Below, in pieces: positions 7,681-17,800 of a stretch of 64,000 nt of DNA; the first letter of the stretch is position 1; each line of letters starts with the position of its first letter. This stretch comes from Marinoscillum sp. 108 (GTDB lineage: Bacteria > Bacteroidota > Bacteroidia > Cytophagales > Cyclobacteriaceae). Made by a program: the position numbers and the translations under genes. Below the pieces are notes generated by a model, which was given only the letters and a program-made list of their open reading frames with translations, was not told the origin of the DNA and made no database searches. The DNA lies in the NCBI RefSeq assembly GCF_902506655.1, contig NZ_LR734808.1, forward strand, positions 620,001-684,000, in the 5' to 3' direction.

Positions 7681-8475
7681 CTAAAAAGTTTCGTCCATAT
7701 TTACCTTATGGAGTACCAACCCTGAGGGCGGAGCTACGTGCATGACCTTGTGCGTGTGGTCTGTTTCCATAGATAATGACTGGTCTAAGTCATCCATGCT
7801 CCATAATCCTCTTCCGGTTTCGAATAGAGCGCTCATCATCATCCGTACCTGATAGCGTATAAAACCGTGCGCTTTGACCGAAAACGCAAAAGAATCCTGT
7901 GGAATAAAACTGCCAGTTACATACTCGTTGGGTATGATCTGAGCAGATAAGATTTCCCTTTGGAGTTCCGTTTCCGCGGAAGGTTTTTGGGTATACCTTC
8001 CGAAATAGTGATTGCCTTCAAATTTTCTCGCGGCTAATTTCATCTTGTCAATATCCAAGTCTTGCCTCACATGGTGTATGAGGGGCGAGGAAAAGGGGTG
8101 TGGCTTTCTTCCGAAGCTGAAGTAATAGTGATACGTTTTGCTTCTGGCGCCCTGAATGATGTTGAACCCCTGATGTGTAGGAGCTACCGATCTGGCAGAA
8201 ATATCCGCAGGGAGGTGTTTACTGAGTTGATGCAGAAGCTGCTCCGGGACGATGGCTTTATTCAGAAACAGCTCCAGTACATAATCTTCGGCGGATACTT
8301 TGGCATCTGTTCGTGAGCAGCCCAATGTTTTGAAGGGAGCACTCTTTAAAATGACTTTCAATGTATCATCTATCGCCCCGTGAATACTCGGGAGCGAGGG
8401 TTGTTTTTGCCAGCCATGGTAGTTATGGCCCAGAAATTGGATTCTGATCAAATAGAAATGAGTCCAGGAGGCCAT
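7681..8475 (-). CDS. truA: TruA-family tRNA pseudouridine synthase, divergent copy
   Basis: The 264-residue product has the TruA fold, with the catalytic-Asp motif seen as CSRTDAKVSAED (Asp57). Canonical TruA has GRTDAGVHA, so the Gly and His after the aspartate are replaced by Lys and Ser. Other family features remain: FLGHNYHGWQKQPSLPSIHGAI near the N-terminus, EGNHYFGRYT, and FIRYQVRMMMSALFETGRG near the end. TruA modifies U38-40 of tRNA anticodon arms; this variant may be a second, specialised paralogue. Its ATG is one base from the stop of the upstream SDR gene, so translation is probably coupled. Confidence 0.85.
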   Translation of the reverse strand: MASWTHFYLIRIQFLGHNYHGWQKQPSLPSIHGAIDDTLKVILKSAPFKTLGCSRTDAKVSAEDYVLELFLNKAIVPEQLLHQLSKHLPADISARSVAPTHQGFNIIQGARSKTYHYYFSFGRKPHPFSSPLIHHVRQDLDIDKMKLAARKFEGNHYFGRYTQKPSAETELQREILSAQIIPNEYVTGSFIPQDSFAFSVKAHGFIRYQVRMMMSALFETGRGLWSMDDLDQSLSMETDHTHKVMHVAPPSGLVLHKVNMDETF

Positions 8476-8476
8476 T

Positions 8477-10018
8477 TTACCAGTCGATCGGTCGGTAGTC
8501 TTTCAGGAACTTCCCGCACCAGTGCTTGCCCGTATTGATTCCGTCAAACAGCGGGTCGAGTACCCGGGCGGCACCATCCACTATGTCTAATGGTGGCTGG
8601 AAGTCATGAACTTCCGTTTTATGTCTGGCCAATTCTGCCGGATCTTCGTCCGTCACCCACCCCGTATCCACAGCATTCATATAGATGCCATCTTTGGCAA
8701 AATCCGATGCTGAAGTGTGAGTCATCATGTTGAGGGCAGCTTTGGCCATATTGGTGTGCGGGTGCCGGTCTTCCTTATAGAATCGATGGAATTTGCCCTC
8801 CATTGCTGATACGTTCACAATGTGCTTTTTGCCGGTGTTTTCTTTGCGCATCAATCGGGAAAGCCTGTTGCAAAGCACAAATGGAGCTACTGCGTTGACC
8901 AACTGCACTTCGACCATTTCCGGGGTTTCTATTTCGCCCAGTTTTAACCGCCAGCTGTTGGTTTTGCGTAGGTCTACCTGTTGCAGGTCTGCATCCAGCT
9001 TGCCTTCAGGGAATACTTCCTGGGTCTGAAGGGAGTTGTCGAAGCTATAGGGAATCTGCGAGAGTTTTGCCGAAGCACGCAGCCCTATACCAGGCTCCGG
9101 AGCATTCCAGGCCACCGGTAGGTTCTGGTTTTTAGTTTTTGAAGGGGCCAGTTCCTGCAGCTCAGAGAGGCAATAGAGGTGGTCGGAAAGGAGCCCTCTG
9201 GTGAGCAGAGGCAATTCATTCGTATTCATTTCCTCATTGGCCATTAGGTGTTTGTAAAACCCTGCCGGTCTTCTCACAGTCTGTGCGGCATTATTGATCA
9301 GGATGTCCAGACGGTCATACTGATGCTCTATGAAGTTGCAGAAAATCTCCACGGAGGGAATGTGTCTCAGATCCAGCCCGTGGATTTTGAGGCGGTGACT
9401 CCAGGATTTAAAATCGTTCTCTTTGGCAAATCTGAGGGCAGAGTCCACCGGAAACCTGGTGGTAGCCACTACCGTAGCCCCGGCTCTGAGCATCATGAGG
9501 GTAATGTGATACCCGATTTTCAGTCTGGAGCCCGTGATGATGGCTACCTGACCCGTGAGGTCGGCGGTCTGAAAACGCTTCGCATAGTTGAAATCTGCGC
9601 ATTCCGGGCACATAGCATCATAGAAATGGTGGACCTTGGTGTACACTGCTTTGCATACGTAGCAGTTTCTGGGTGATTCCAGCTCGGGTGCTGCCTCGTG
9701 CTCTTTCCCCGTAAGGGAAATTAGTTTGGGCGCCTCAAAAACTACAGACTCCCGGGCACTGCGAATACCGGTGGTTTTACGGATGTGCTTATCCCGTTCC
9801 ACCATTTTTCTCTTGGCGGCTTTTTTGGCATCTTTTCTTCGCTTGTCAAATTCTGCCCTGTCTGGTCGTGTAAGGGCGCCAGCTGCTTTTAGTAGGGCAA
9901 TGCGTTGTTCTTCGGGGAGTTCAAATAGTTGGGTGGTATCTCCCAAAAGGCTCTCCAGCACAGTGATGCACTGATTGATCTGTTCCTGAGTGATGGGTGC
10001 AGCAGCGTCTGCTCGCAT
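8477..10018 (-). CDS. Atypical short-chain dehydrogenase with N-terminal Cys4 knuckle
   Basis: The protein has 513 residues, about twice a normal SDR. Residues 1-115 are a charged helical region ([16 protein letters not shown]). A CxxC-N14-CxxC knuckle follows (Cys119, 122, 137, 140), likely binding zinc. From about residue 155 comes a Rossmann domain with a degenerate glycine motif (TGSRLKIG) and NNAAQT for NNAG. Where SDRs have YxxxK this one has HTNMAKAAL, so Lys is kept but the tyrosine position is Thr. The late motif [11 protein letters not shown] is normal. It may bind NAD(P)H and RNA or protein rather than act as a standard dehydrogenase. It sits 1 bp upstream of truA. Confidence 0.82.
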   Translation of the reverse strand: MRADAAAPITQEQINQCITVLESLLGDTTQLFELPEEQRIALLKAAGALTRPDRAEFDKRRKDAKKAAKRKMVERDKHIRKTTGIRSARESVVFEAPKLISLTGKEHEAAPELESPRNCYVCKAVYTKVHHFYDAMCPECADFNYAKRFQTADLTGQVAIITGSRLKIGYHITLMMLRAGATVVATTRFPVDSALRFAKENDFKSWSHRLKIHGLDLRHIPSVEIFCNFIEHQYDRLDILINNAAQTVRRPAGFYKHLMANEEMNTNELPLLTRGLLSDHLYCLSELQELAPSKTKNQNLPVAWNAPEPGIGLRASAKLSQIPYSFDNSLQTQEVFPEGKLDADLQQVDLRKTNSWRLKLGEIETPEMVEVQLVNAVAPFVLCNRLSRLMRKENTGKKHIVNVSAMEGKFHRFYKEDRHPHTNMAKAALNMMTHTSASDFAKDGIYMNAVDTGWVTDEDPAELARHKTEVHDFQPPLDIVDGAARVLDPLFDGINTGKHWCGKFLKDYRPIDW

Positions 10019-10115
10019 AAGTAATTGGATTGTTGAAGTTTATGGGCGCAAAGGTAGTGCTAGATCATAAATATGAAGCTATCTGCGTCAGCATAGTTGA
10101 TTCTCTTAATGAGGT

Positions 10116-11963
10116 TTAAGCCGTTGATTTCGAAGGGAACTGAACCACCACGCGGGTGCCATCGGTGGTGGAACTGATGTTGATCTGGCCACTGTGCTCC
10201 TGAATGATCCGATGGGCCATAGACAGACCGAGACCTTTTCCCAGTCCCGGATCTTTGGTGGTGAAAAATGGATCAAAAACCTTGTCCAGATCGGTGGGAG
10301 AGATGCCTGTTCCATTATCGGAGATGTCCACTTCGATGAGGTTTTGTTCTGTAAGCAATTTCGTGGTGATGGTAATCAAGCCATTTTTGTCAAAGGACTG
10401 GATGGCATTGCTGATGATGTTGAGAAAAACCTGATGCAACTGACCTTCATTTCCTACAAAAAGAATGTCCTGTTGGTGATAGGTTTTAAGCACCTTACCC
10501 TTGTACTTGATTTCATGATTGAGGATTTGCAGGCAGTTATTGATAATGGCGTGAAGGTTACATAGTCCCAATTTTTTTTGATTGGACCTATTGAAATGAT
10601 CCAGGCTTTTTGTGATTTCGTGAATGCGCCCGATCCCTTCTTTGATGGTTTGAAGACCTTCTTCCTGGACGGCACAGAGCTCATTATCATCCTCAAATGA
10701 TTCCGGCTGCCTGATGGCACATTCCAGGTTATGCAGGCCACCCATGATGAAGTTTAGTGGGTTGTTGATTTCATGCCCCACTCCGGCAGTAAGTGTACCA
10801 ATAGAGGCCATTTTGGCTGTTTCCACCAGGTGTTCCTGAGTTCGCCTAAGCTCAGAAAGCGTCTTGCTGAGCATTTCTTTCTGAGTAGTGAGTTCCTGAT
10901 TGGCACGCCTAAAGTCTTCGTTGGCGGCTTCCAGCTCTTGCGTTCGTGCCTTCACCAGTTCTTCAAGACCTTTTTGGTAAGCTACTATTTTTCGTTCTGC
11001 GTTTTTCTGATTGGTGATATCTCTGATCACAGCCTGGATATAATTTTCTTCCTCCAGCGCTACCAGACTAAGGTTTATAGAGGCCTCAAAGACTTCTCCA
11101 TTGAGTTTGCAATGCTGCCATTCGAAAGACTGTGATACGCCTTCGAAAGCCTTCTGAATAAATTTTGGTGCCTTTTCCTTTGAAAGCTGACCGTCGGGTT
11201 GCTCCACCGGACTAAAGTCAATCGGAGTTTTTCCGATTATATCCCGAGCTGTACAATCAAATAAGGTCAGTGCCTTTTGGTTGCAGTCCACAAAGACCCC
11301 CTCATCAAACAGCAGAATGGCGTCATTAGAGGTTTCGAAGAGCATTTTATATTTCTGCTCCTTGGTGATCAGTTCGGCACTGTGCTTGCGGATCACCGAA
11401 AAGTTGTGCAAGATGGCCTTTCGGTAAATCTGACTCCCAAATAAAAGGGTAAATGAGGCCAGAAAAATGACTGCTCCGTCCAACAGCCAAACTGCATTGT
11501 GTGAGGTGTAGTTGGTTTGATAAGTGATATCGGTGAAGACCCCCGAAACGAAAAGACCTCCGAAGATGACGTAAGTGATCAGCAGGAGGAGTGAGACCAG
11601 AATGGCCTTCTGATGTGAAAGCACAAAAGAGGTGAGGACTGGTAGTACCACAATGAGGGCTTTTGCTGAAGCGACAAAGCCAAGCTGATACAATCCCACG
11701 GTGATGACCACATAAATGGCAATGAGTAGGCCTGCGGCTTTGAGGTTGTGGCTGACCTTGTTGCGGAAGATCAGTAAAAGTACTAAAAGGATCACCACAC
11801 TGGTATGAATGGTGAGCACCACCGTCATGTTTTTGTATACAGCCCTGATTACATTCAATATGAGAGAAATGATACCCAGAGAAGAAAAAATAATGAGGGC
11901 TAATTCTATAATCTTGTTTTGGATATCCTCCAGGTTATGTTCCTCCTCTAATTGAGTGAGCAT
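10116..11963 (-). CDS. Membrane PAS sensor histidine kinase (orphan)
   Basis: In 615 residues there are about six membrane helices (15-190), a PAS domain (about 205-330; FETSNDAILLFDEGVFVDCN, IIGKTPIDFSP), a coiled coil (330-385), then the kinase core. The H-box is [12 protein letters not shown], with an N-box in FLNIISNAIQSF, a G1 box DNGTGIS, and an F/G2 region PFFTTKDPGLGKGLGLS. It lacks a receiver domain and no response regulator is adjacent, so its partner is encoded elsewhere. The kinase core resembles that of the sensor at 36.9-38.9 kb. A signal sensed in the membrane or by PAS is likely; the ligand is unknown. Confidence 0.93.
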   Translation of the reverse strand: MLTQLEEEHNLEDIQNKIIELALIIFSSLGIISLILNVIRAVYKNMTVVLTIHTSVVILLVLLLIFRNKVSHNLKAAGLLIAIYVVITVGLYQLGFVASAKALIVVLPVLTSFVLSHQKAILVSLLLLITYVIFGGLFVSGVFTDITYQTNYTSHNAVWLLDGAVIFLASFTLLFGSQIYRKAILHNFSVIRKHSAELITKEQKYKMLFETSNDAILLFDEGVFVDCNQKALTLFDCTARDIIGKTPIDFSPVEQPDGQLSKEKAPKFIQKAFEGVSQSFEWQHCKLNGEVFEASINLSLVALEEENYIQAVIRDITNQKNAERKIVAYQKGLEELVKARTQELEAANEDFRRANQELTTQKEMLSKTLSELRRTQEHLVETAKMASIGTLTAGVGHEINNPLNFIMGGLHNLECAIRQPESFEDDNELCAVQEEGLQTIKEGIGRIHEITKSLDHFNRSNQKKLGLCNLHAIINNCLQILNHEIKYKGKVLKTYHQQDILFVGNEGQLHQVFLNIISNAIQSFDKNGLITITTKLLTEQNLIEVDISDNGTGISPTDLDKVFDPFFTTKDPGLGKGLGLSMAHRIIQEHSGQINISSTTDGTRVVVQFPSKSTA

Positions 11964-12273
11964 GGGTGGTTGGGTTAGATTGGTCAGGAAAAAAGGACAA
12001 TATAAGGTATGATTGTTTCAAATAGAAGCCATACGAAAGGGTCTTATAGATAGGCCATAATGGTATGAAAGAACCCTTCCTGAGCGACCTTAGTATATAT
12101 TATGAATGAAAAAAGTGCTATTGTTGCAAAAGAAGCTTATTAATGTGCCGCCTTTCATCAAATAAGTCTATTAAAAGTACTGGATAGCGCGTATTATTAC
12201 TGAGTCTGCTTTACAAAAATATTCTGAATGCCAGCTGTGGGTTTATAGGTTAAAATTGTAAAAATTTAGTGAA
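11964..12273. other. Divergent intergenic region, no gene seen
   Basis: This 310-bp A/T-rich gap separates the divergent kinase and antiporter genes and must hold both promoters. No ORF is supported. I found no convincing TAnnTTTG with a correctly spaced -33 element for the plus-strand gene. A CAAAAATA at 12214-12221 could be a minus-strand -7 element, about 250 bp from the kinase start, but this is weak. Confidence 0.5.
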
Positions 12274-13539
12274 ATGCACATATTCGATTTAATAGCCCTG
12301 ATCATTTTCGTTTCAGGCTTATTCATCTTTTTGAATACGCTTTACCTGAAATTGCCCTCGTCCCTGGGACTGATGATTCTCACCCTTATCCTTTCAGTGG
12401 TAATACTGATGACTGAAATTTTGTTTCCGCAGTGGGAAATTGCGACAGAGATTAAGTCCTTTGATTTTCGGGATGTTCTCAATCAAATGGTCATTAGTGT
12501 GATTCTCTTTGCGGGAGGATTAAACATGGACATCAATAAGCTAGGAACCCAAAAACTTCCGATCATCATTCTGTCCATTGTTGGTGCCATCATATCCACT
12601 CTGGTGATAGGGACCATACTCTACTATGTACTCAATGGGCTGAATATAGAGATTAGCTACATGTACAGCCTCGTTTTTGGAGCGGTGATTTCTTCTACAG
12701 ACCCCATTTCATCCTCTAACACCACCAAAAGGTTTTCATTGCCAAAAATACTTGAGATCAAGCTGGAAGGCGAGTCACTGTTCAATGGGGCATTCTCTGT
12801 GGTATTGGCATTTGTGCTCTACCACGTGGCTATCGTCACCGGGGATCAGGACATCACGTTCGTCACATTTGCCCAAATCTTACTATTGGAGATTCTGGGA
12901 GGAATCACCATCGGGGTGTTGATGGGCTTTATTGGTTTCAGGCTCTTAAAATTCATCGATAATGACGATGTGCATATTGAGGTTTTGATCACCATTGCGC
13001 TGGTTCTTGTGGGATCCTTTATCTCAGGTTTCTTTAGCATCTATTCTAAAATGGTTTCGTTGATTATGGGTCTATTGATTGGTTATCTCAGCAGAGGAGG
13101 CGCCAATCCGGTGAAAAAAGGTGAGGAAATTGTGGGGTCTTATGTCTATAAATTCTGGAACCTGATGGAAGAGACCATGGCGGTGATGCTCTTTGTGTTG
13201 ATGGGGCTGGAAATGCTGGTTTTGGACTGGCGTATGGAGTTCTTTGCGGCTGGTTTTATCGCAGTGAATGTGGTGTTGTTCGGCCGGTGGGTGAGCATTT
13301 TCATTCCGGTGAAACTGATGTCTGGCAGATTCGATTTTGATAAAAACACTATTCCAGTAATGACCTGGGGTGCATTCAGAGGTGGTTTACCTATCGCCCT
13401 GATATTGGCCCTGCATAACTTTCCGGGAAAGGAACTACTGATCACCATGACTTATGTGGTGGTGGTGTGCTCTATTCTGTTTCAGGGGTTCACTTTACCA
13501 ATTATGATGAGAGAGCGCTTCGTCAATCGGGTAGCATAA
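12274..13539 (+). CDS. CPA1/NhaP-like cation:proton antiporter with altered ND motif
   Basis: The 421-residue integral membrane protein has about 12 helices and the Na+/H+ exchanger order: FAGGLNMD early, GAVISSTDPIS (Asp143) in the unwound helix, then GESLFNGAF. In CPA1 antiporters the last segment reads GESLxND, and that Asp is the ion-binding residue. Here Asn171 is kept but the next residue is Gly172. A later amphipathic helix has WGAFRGGLPIALIL, matching the conserved exchanger WxGxRG region. The fold is secure; ordinary Na+/H+ exchange is doubtful without the aspartate. A strong hairpin terminator follows. Confidence 0.88.
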   Translation: MHIFDLIALIIFVSGLFIFLNTLYLKLPSSLGLMILTLILSVVILMTEILFPQWEIATEIKSFDFRDVLNQMVISVILFAGGLNMDINKLGTQKLPIIILSIVGAIISTLVIGTILYYVLNGLNIEISYMYSLVFGAVISSTDPISSSNTTKRFSLPKILEIKLEGESLFNGAFSVVLAFVLYHVAIVTGDQDITFVTFAQILLLEILGGITIGVLMGFIGFRLLKFIDNDDVHIEVLITIALVLVGSFISGFFSIYSKMVSLIMGLLIGYLSRGGANPVKKGEEIVGSYVYKFWNLMEETMAVMLFVLMGLEMLVLDWRMEFFAAGFIAVNVVLFGRWVSIFIPVKLMSGRFDFDKNTIPVMTWGAFRGGLPIALILALHNFPGKELLITMTYVVVVCSILFQGFTLPIMMRERFVNRVA

Positions 13540-13562
13540 CGTTTGAAATAAACATAACAAGA

Positions 13563-13596
13563 CAGGCCGCTCAAATGCTTTTGAGCGGCCTGTTTT
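13563..13596 (+). terminator. Rho-independent terminator after the antiporter
   Basis: A 13-bp perfect stem (CAGGCCGCTCAAA at 13563-13575, TTTGAGCGGCCTG at 13580-13592) with a 4-nt loop is followed by TTTT, 24 bp after the antiporter stop. The opposite strand lacks a good U-run, so it serves mainly the plus-strand gene. Confidence 0.85.
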
Positions 13597-13620
13597 ATTT
13601 ATGGGGCAGGTGTTTTGAAG

Positions 13621-14820
13621 TCAATGCCCGTGTCCATGACCGTCTTCTTCACTGTTTTTACCTTTAGCCAGCAGGGTGAAGGCTCCTTGCGTCACCAGAT
13701 CGATGGTGCTGAGGTCCAGCGTAGGGTCAGCCAATGAGACTTCTGAAAAACCATCTTCACTGATTCCTTTATTCACCTCGATCATCTCATAGGCATAATG
13801 CGGCTCACCATTTTCCATTTTCTTTTCCAGGAAGGTGAAGACATAATGCCTGCCTCCAAAGCGCACTATGGCCTCATCGGGAGCAGCCCACACCGCATGA
13901 GTGCCCGTTTCTATTCGGGCTGATACATACATGCCCGGCAGTAAATCCGCCGATTCTTCTTTTAAGTGACCATGCACCGTCACCGTGCGATCTTCTCTGA
14001 CTCCACTGCCAACGAGAAATACTTGGGCCTCGCGCCAGGTATTGAGATTGTTGGCCAGCGAGAAGCGGATACGCTGACCCTTTGCCACCAGGGGAATGTC
14101 ATCCTCAAAGACGGAGAGTTCTACATGGAGATCTTCGGAGTTGGTGATGTTCATAATGGCATCCTGAGGGCCTACATATTTGCCCACATTGGTGAAAACC
14201 TCCCGGACTGAGCCATTCTCTGGAGAGTAGATCCTTACACTGGAAGAGATCTCACCTGCCTGCACCTTTTGGAGATCAAACCCAATGAGCTTTAGACGGG
14301 CTTCCATAGACTTGATCCTGGCTTCATTGGATAGGTAAGCACTTTTGGCTTGCTGGAAACTCTTTCCTGAGGCCACTTTTTCATCATATAGTGATGATTG
14401 TCGCTCGAAATCTGCCTTTAAGTACTCACGATTCGCCAGCCCTTCCAGGTACTCCTGCTGAAACTGGATAAACTGGGGGTTTTCTACCGAAACCAGAAAC
14501 TGACCTTTTTTCACCCGGGTACCAGGCAACATTTCTGTATACTTCACAAAACCACCATAGGGTAAATTGATGGAGACGTTGCTTTGTGGCGGAACATCGA
14601 TGATGCCACTTACACGTAACTCTGACCCGATGGTTCTCTGCTCTATTTTACCGAGCTGGATATCTGCCAGGTCATACTGTGCCTGGGTCAGTTCTACTAT
14701 ATTCCCTTCGTCATGTTCTTCATCCTCCGTTTCATTCACAGGTGAAGAACAGGAGATCAATAGGGGAGTCAGGAGTGCCCATGCGATATAAATAAGATGA
14801 TTGAATTTTATGTTTTTCAT
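13621..14820 (-). CDS. cusB: CusB-like periplasmic adaptor (membrane fusion protein)
   Basis: The start is most likely the ATG at 14818-14820 (399 residues), giving a lipoprotein signal with lipobox LLISCSS. Upstream in-frame codons have no signal-like features and overlap the spacer after cusA. The domain order is that of HlyD/RND adaptors: barrel-sandwich hybrid (GGFVKYTEMLPGTRVKKGQ), alpha hairpin (about 105-180), second lipoyl half (IYSPENGSVREVFTNVGKYV), beta-barrel and membrane-proximal domain. An acidic N-terminal patch (TEDEEHDEG) and a C-terminal HGHGH tail suggest metal handling. It is the last gene of the operon, 10 bp after the cusA fusion stop. Confidence 0.9.
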   Translation of the reverse strand: MKNIKFNHLIYIAWALLTPLLISCSSPVNETEDEEHDEGNIVELTQAQYDLADIQLGKIEQRTIGSELRVSGIIDVPPQSNVSINLPYGGFVKYTEMLPGTRVKKGQFLVSVENPQFIQFQQEYLEGLANREYLKADFERQSSLYDEKVASGKSFQQAKSAYLSNEARIKSMEARLKLIGFDLQKVQAGEISSSVRIYSPENGSVREVFTNVGKYVGPQDAIMNITNSEDLHVELSVFEDDIPLVAKGQRIRFSLANNLNTWREAQVFLVGSGVREDRTVTVHGHLKEESADLLPGMYVSARIETGTHAVWAAPDEAIVRFGGRHYVFTFLEKKMENGEPHYAYEMIEVNKGISEDGFSEVSLADPTLDLSTIDLVTQGAFTLLAKGKNSEEDGHGHGH

Positions 14821-14830
14821 GATTTCGTTT

Positions 14831-17800
14831 TTAGAGAATACCAGAGATGTAACTGATCCGAATAAGTGTCTGGTTATATTGGTTGAGGATATCGAGATAA
14901 TTGAATTTGATAGAAAGGGCACGGTCCAGGCCTTGTACATACTCTACATAGCTGATTTCTCCACTCGCAAACCCTTTTTGGGACTGCTCCAGAATGAGTT
15001 CTGTCTGAGGAAGTGCATTTTCCTGATAATACGACAAGCTGGACAAGGATTTTTGATGCTGCTGAATGAGAGCGCTTAGCTGCCCGTTAAGCTCATTGGT
15101 CATCGCTTCCAGCTGGAGGTTTGTTTGCTGTTTTTTCAGCTCTGCTGCTTTGACCTCTGAGACCTGTGCATTCGCTCCGAAAAGCGGGATGGCAAGGCCC
15201 ACCTGAAATCCTGTAAATCGGTCTCCTGAGGAGTATACAATAGGGTCTCCGGCGCGGGTCTGGCCAGGTCCGTTGAGCGATTGATTGAAATACCCCAGTC
15301 TGATGTCGGGGAGCAGTTGAGACTTTTCCAGTGATTTTTGCCTGTCGGCCACTTCAATTTGTTGTTGGTACCACACCAGAGTGGGGTTATCAGAGATGCT
15401 TGGTTCTTCGGACAAATGGAAATCTTGCTGCAAAAGCATCGGCTCCATCTCTATACCGATGTTGTCGGTGGTGTTGAGTAGGGTTTTTAGCTGTGTCCTG
15501 AGTATTTCAATGTCAACCCTGGTCTGCTGAATCCTTACTGCGATTTCGGCTACCTGAGAGGCTGCAGTGGCCTTTTCAAGTAGGTTGCTTTCACCCGTTT
15601 CATACCGGAGAGTGGCCGATTCTGCAAAGCGTTGGAAGATACTGTCCTGGCTCAGAAGCAATTGAAGCCTGCTTTCTTGCCACCACCATTCATACCATGT
15701 GGCCTTCACCTGTTGCTTCAGTTCATTGGCCGAGGCTAAATAACGTCTCTCCTGACTCTCAATTTGTGCGCCAGATAATTTCCTCTGGTTGGCATACACA
15801 GTAGGGAAAGCCAGGCTTTGGCTGATGTTGAATTGGTTATCATCGGTATAGGCACTGTTATACTGACCATGTGTAAGAGAAAGCTCCGTTTTCGGGATGC
15901 TCCAGCTTGCACCTTTGAGCACGCGTTGTTGCTCGGTTTGCAGGTCTATGGCCCTGAGACCCGGGTTATTTTCCAAGGCCAGGGTCATAGCCTCATCAGC
16001 CGAGAGGTACCGTACTCCTGACTCCTGTGCGTAGGAAGGTGTAGCATATAAACAAGCCGTTCCCAGCAGCAAAAGCAGGAGTGCTCCTGGTCTGAGTTTG
16101 ATGCTTTTCTCAAAATAGTAGTACAGTACTGGTAGTACCACGAGCGTAAGCAGGGTGGCCGTAATGAGCCCGCCAATGACCACTGTGGCCAGTGGTTTCT
16201 GTACTTCTGCACCGGCAGAGACAGACAGGGCCATGGGCAGGAAGCCCATAGAGGCAACCGCGGCTGTTAAAATTACTGGTCGCAGACGCACGTGTGTTCC
16301 CTGATAAATTCGCTCGAAAACATCAGCGACACCATTAGATTTCAGCCGGTTAAACTCTGATATGAGTACGATTCCATTGAGTACTGCCACTCCAAACAAA
16401 GCAATGAATCCAACTCCCGCGGAGATACTAAAGGGCATGCCCCTCATCCAGAGGGCTAAAATGCCACCGATGGCCGAAAGCGGAATGGCGGTAAAGATCA
16501 GAATGCCCTGTTTTACTGACCCAAAGGTGAAATACAACAGAACGAAAATAAGCAGAAGTGCCAGGGGCACTGCAACGGCCAGTCTCTGGCGTGCCTCCAC
16601 CAAATTTTCAAATTGGCCACCATAGGATATGGCATACCCTGGTGCCAGAACTACTGAGGCTTCTATTCTTCTCTGGATCTCTGTGACAATGCTCTCCACA
16701 TCCCTGTTTCTGACATTGAAGGCCACGATGATTCTTCTTCGGGTGTCATCACGTTGAATCTGGTAAGGCCCATCTTTGATGGAAACATCCGCCACCTGAT
16801 AGAGCGGAATCTGATGACCGTCCGGTCTTACTACGTAGAGGTTGCGTACATCATCCAGGTTGCTTCTGTTGCTTTTGCTGAGTCTTACTACCAGATCGAA
16901 TCGTTTCTCACCTTCGTAAACAAGGCCAGCGGAAGAGCCGGCAAAGGCGGCCTGAATGGTTTGATTAACCTCCCTCACATTGAGACCAAACTTGGCCAGC
17001 TGATCCCTTTTATAGTCGATCACTATTTGAGGGATTCCAGTGACCTCCTCTATATATAAATCGACAGCCCCATCTACCTCAGAAACAATTTTGCCGATCT
17101 GCCCTGCGTAACCTGATAGGCTCTCCAGGTCTTCACCATAGATTTTAATCGCCACATCCTGACGCACTCCTGTCATGAGTTCATTAAATCGCATTTGGAT
17201 GGGCTGCTGAAAACCAAAGGTCACACCGGGGATGACTGAAAGGGCCGCCGACATTTGATTGGCCAAGTCTTCGCGGTTGGAAGCGGATACCCATTCGCTT
17301 CGGTCTTTGAGGATGATCATGAGGTCTGCTGCCTCGGGAGGCATGGGATCCGTGGGGATCTCCCCTGAGCCAATTTTTGATACCACCTGTTCAATTTCGG
17401 GAAACTGGGCCAGGAGTATTTTTTCAGCTTGCGTGGTGGCTTTGATGGTGTTTTGGAGCGAACTGCCGGAAATCACCCTGGTTTCTACGGCAAAGTCGCC
17501 CTCCTCCAGCGTGGGGATAAACTCGCCACCCATGGTGGAGAATACCCACAAGGAGCATGCGAAAAAGGCTGCTGATAGAGTCAGTATCAGAACTCTTTTA
17601 TGCATGACCCATCGGATGGTTGGGGAGTATGTTTTATGAAAAAAGGACATGATTTTATCCGAAATATTGGCTTTGTATTCGGTTTTCTTACTTAAAAACA
17701 TGGCGGAGGCCATTGGTACATAGGTAAGCGAGAGAATGAATGCACCTAATATTGCAAAACTCACTGTCTGAGCCATTGGGCCAAACATTTTGCCTTCGGT

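Noticed and set aside
12029-12078. Complementary pieces CATAC/GTATG and AAGGGT/ACCCTT in the kinase-antiporter gap
   Set aside because: They interleave as a pseudoknot of short arms in A/T-rich DNA, which is too weak to claim.
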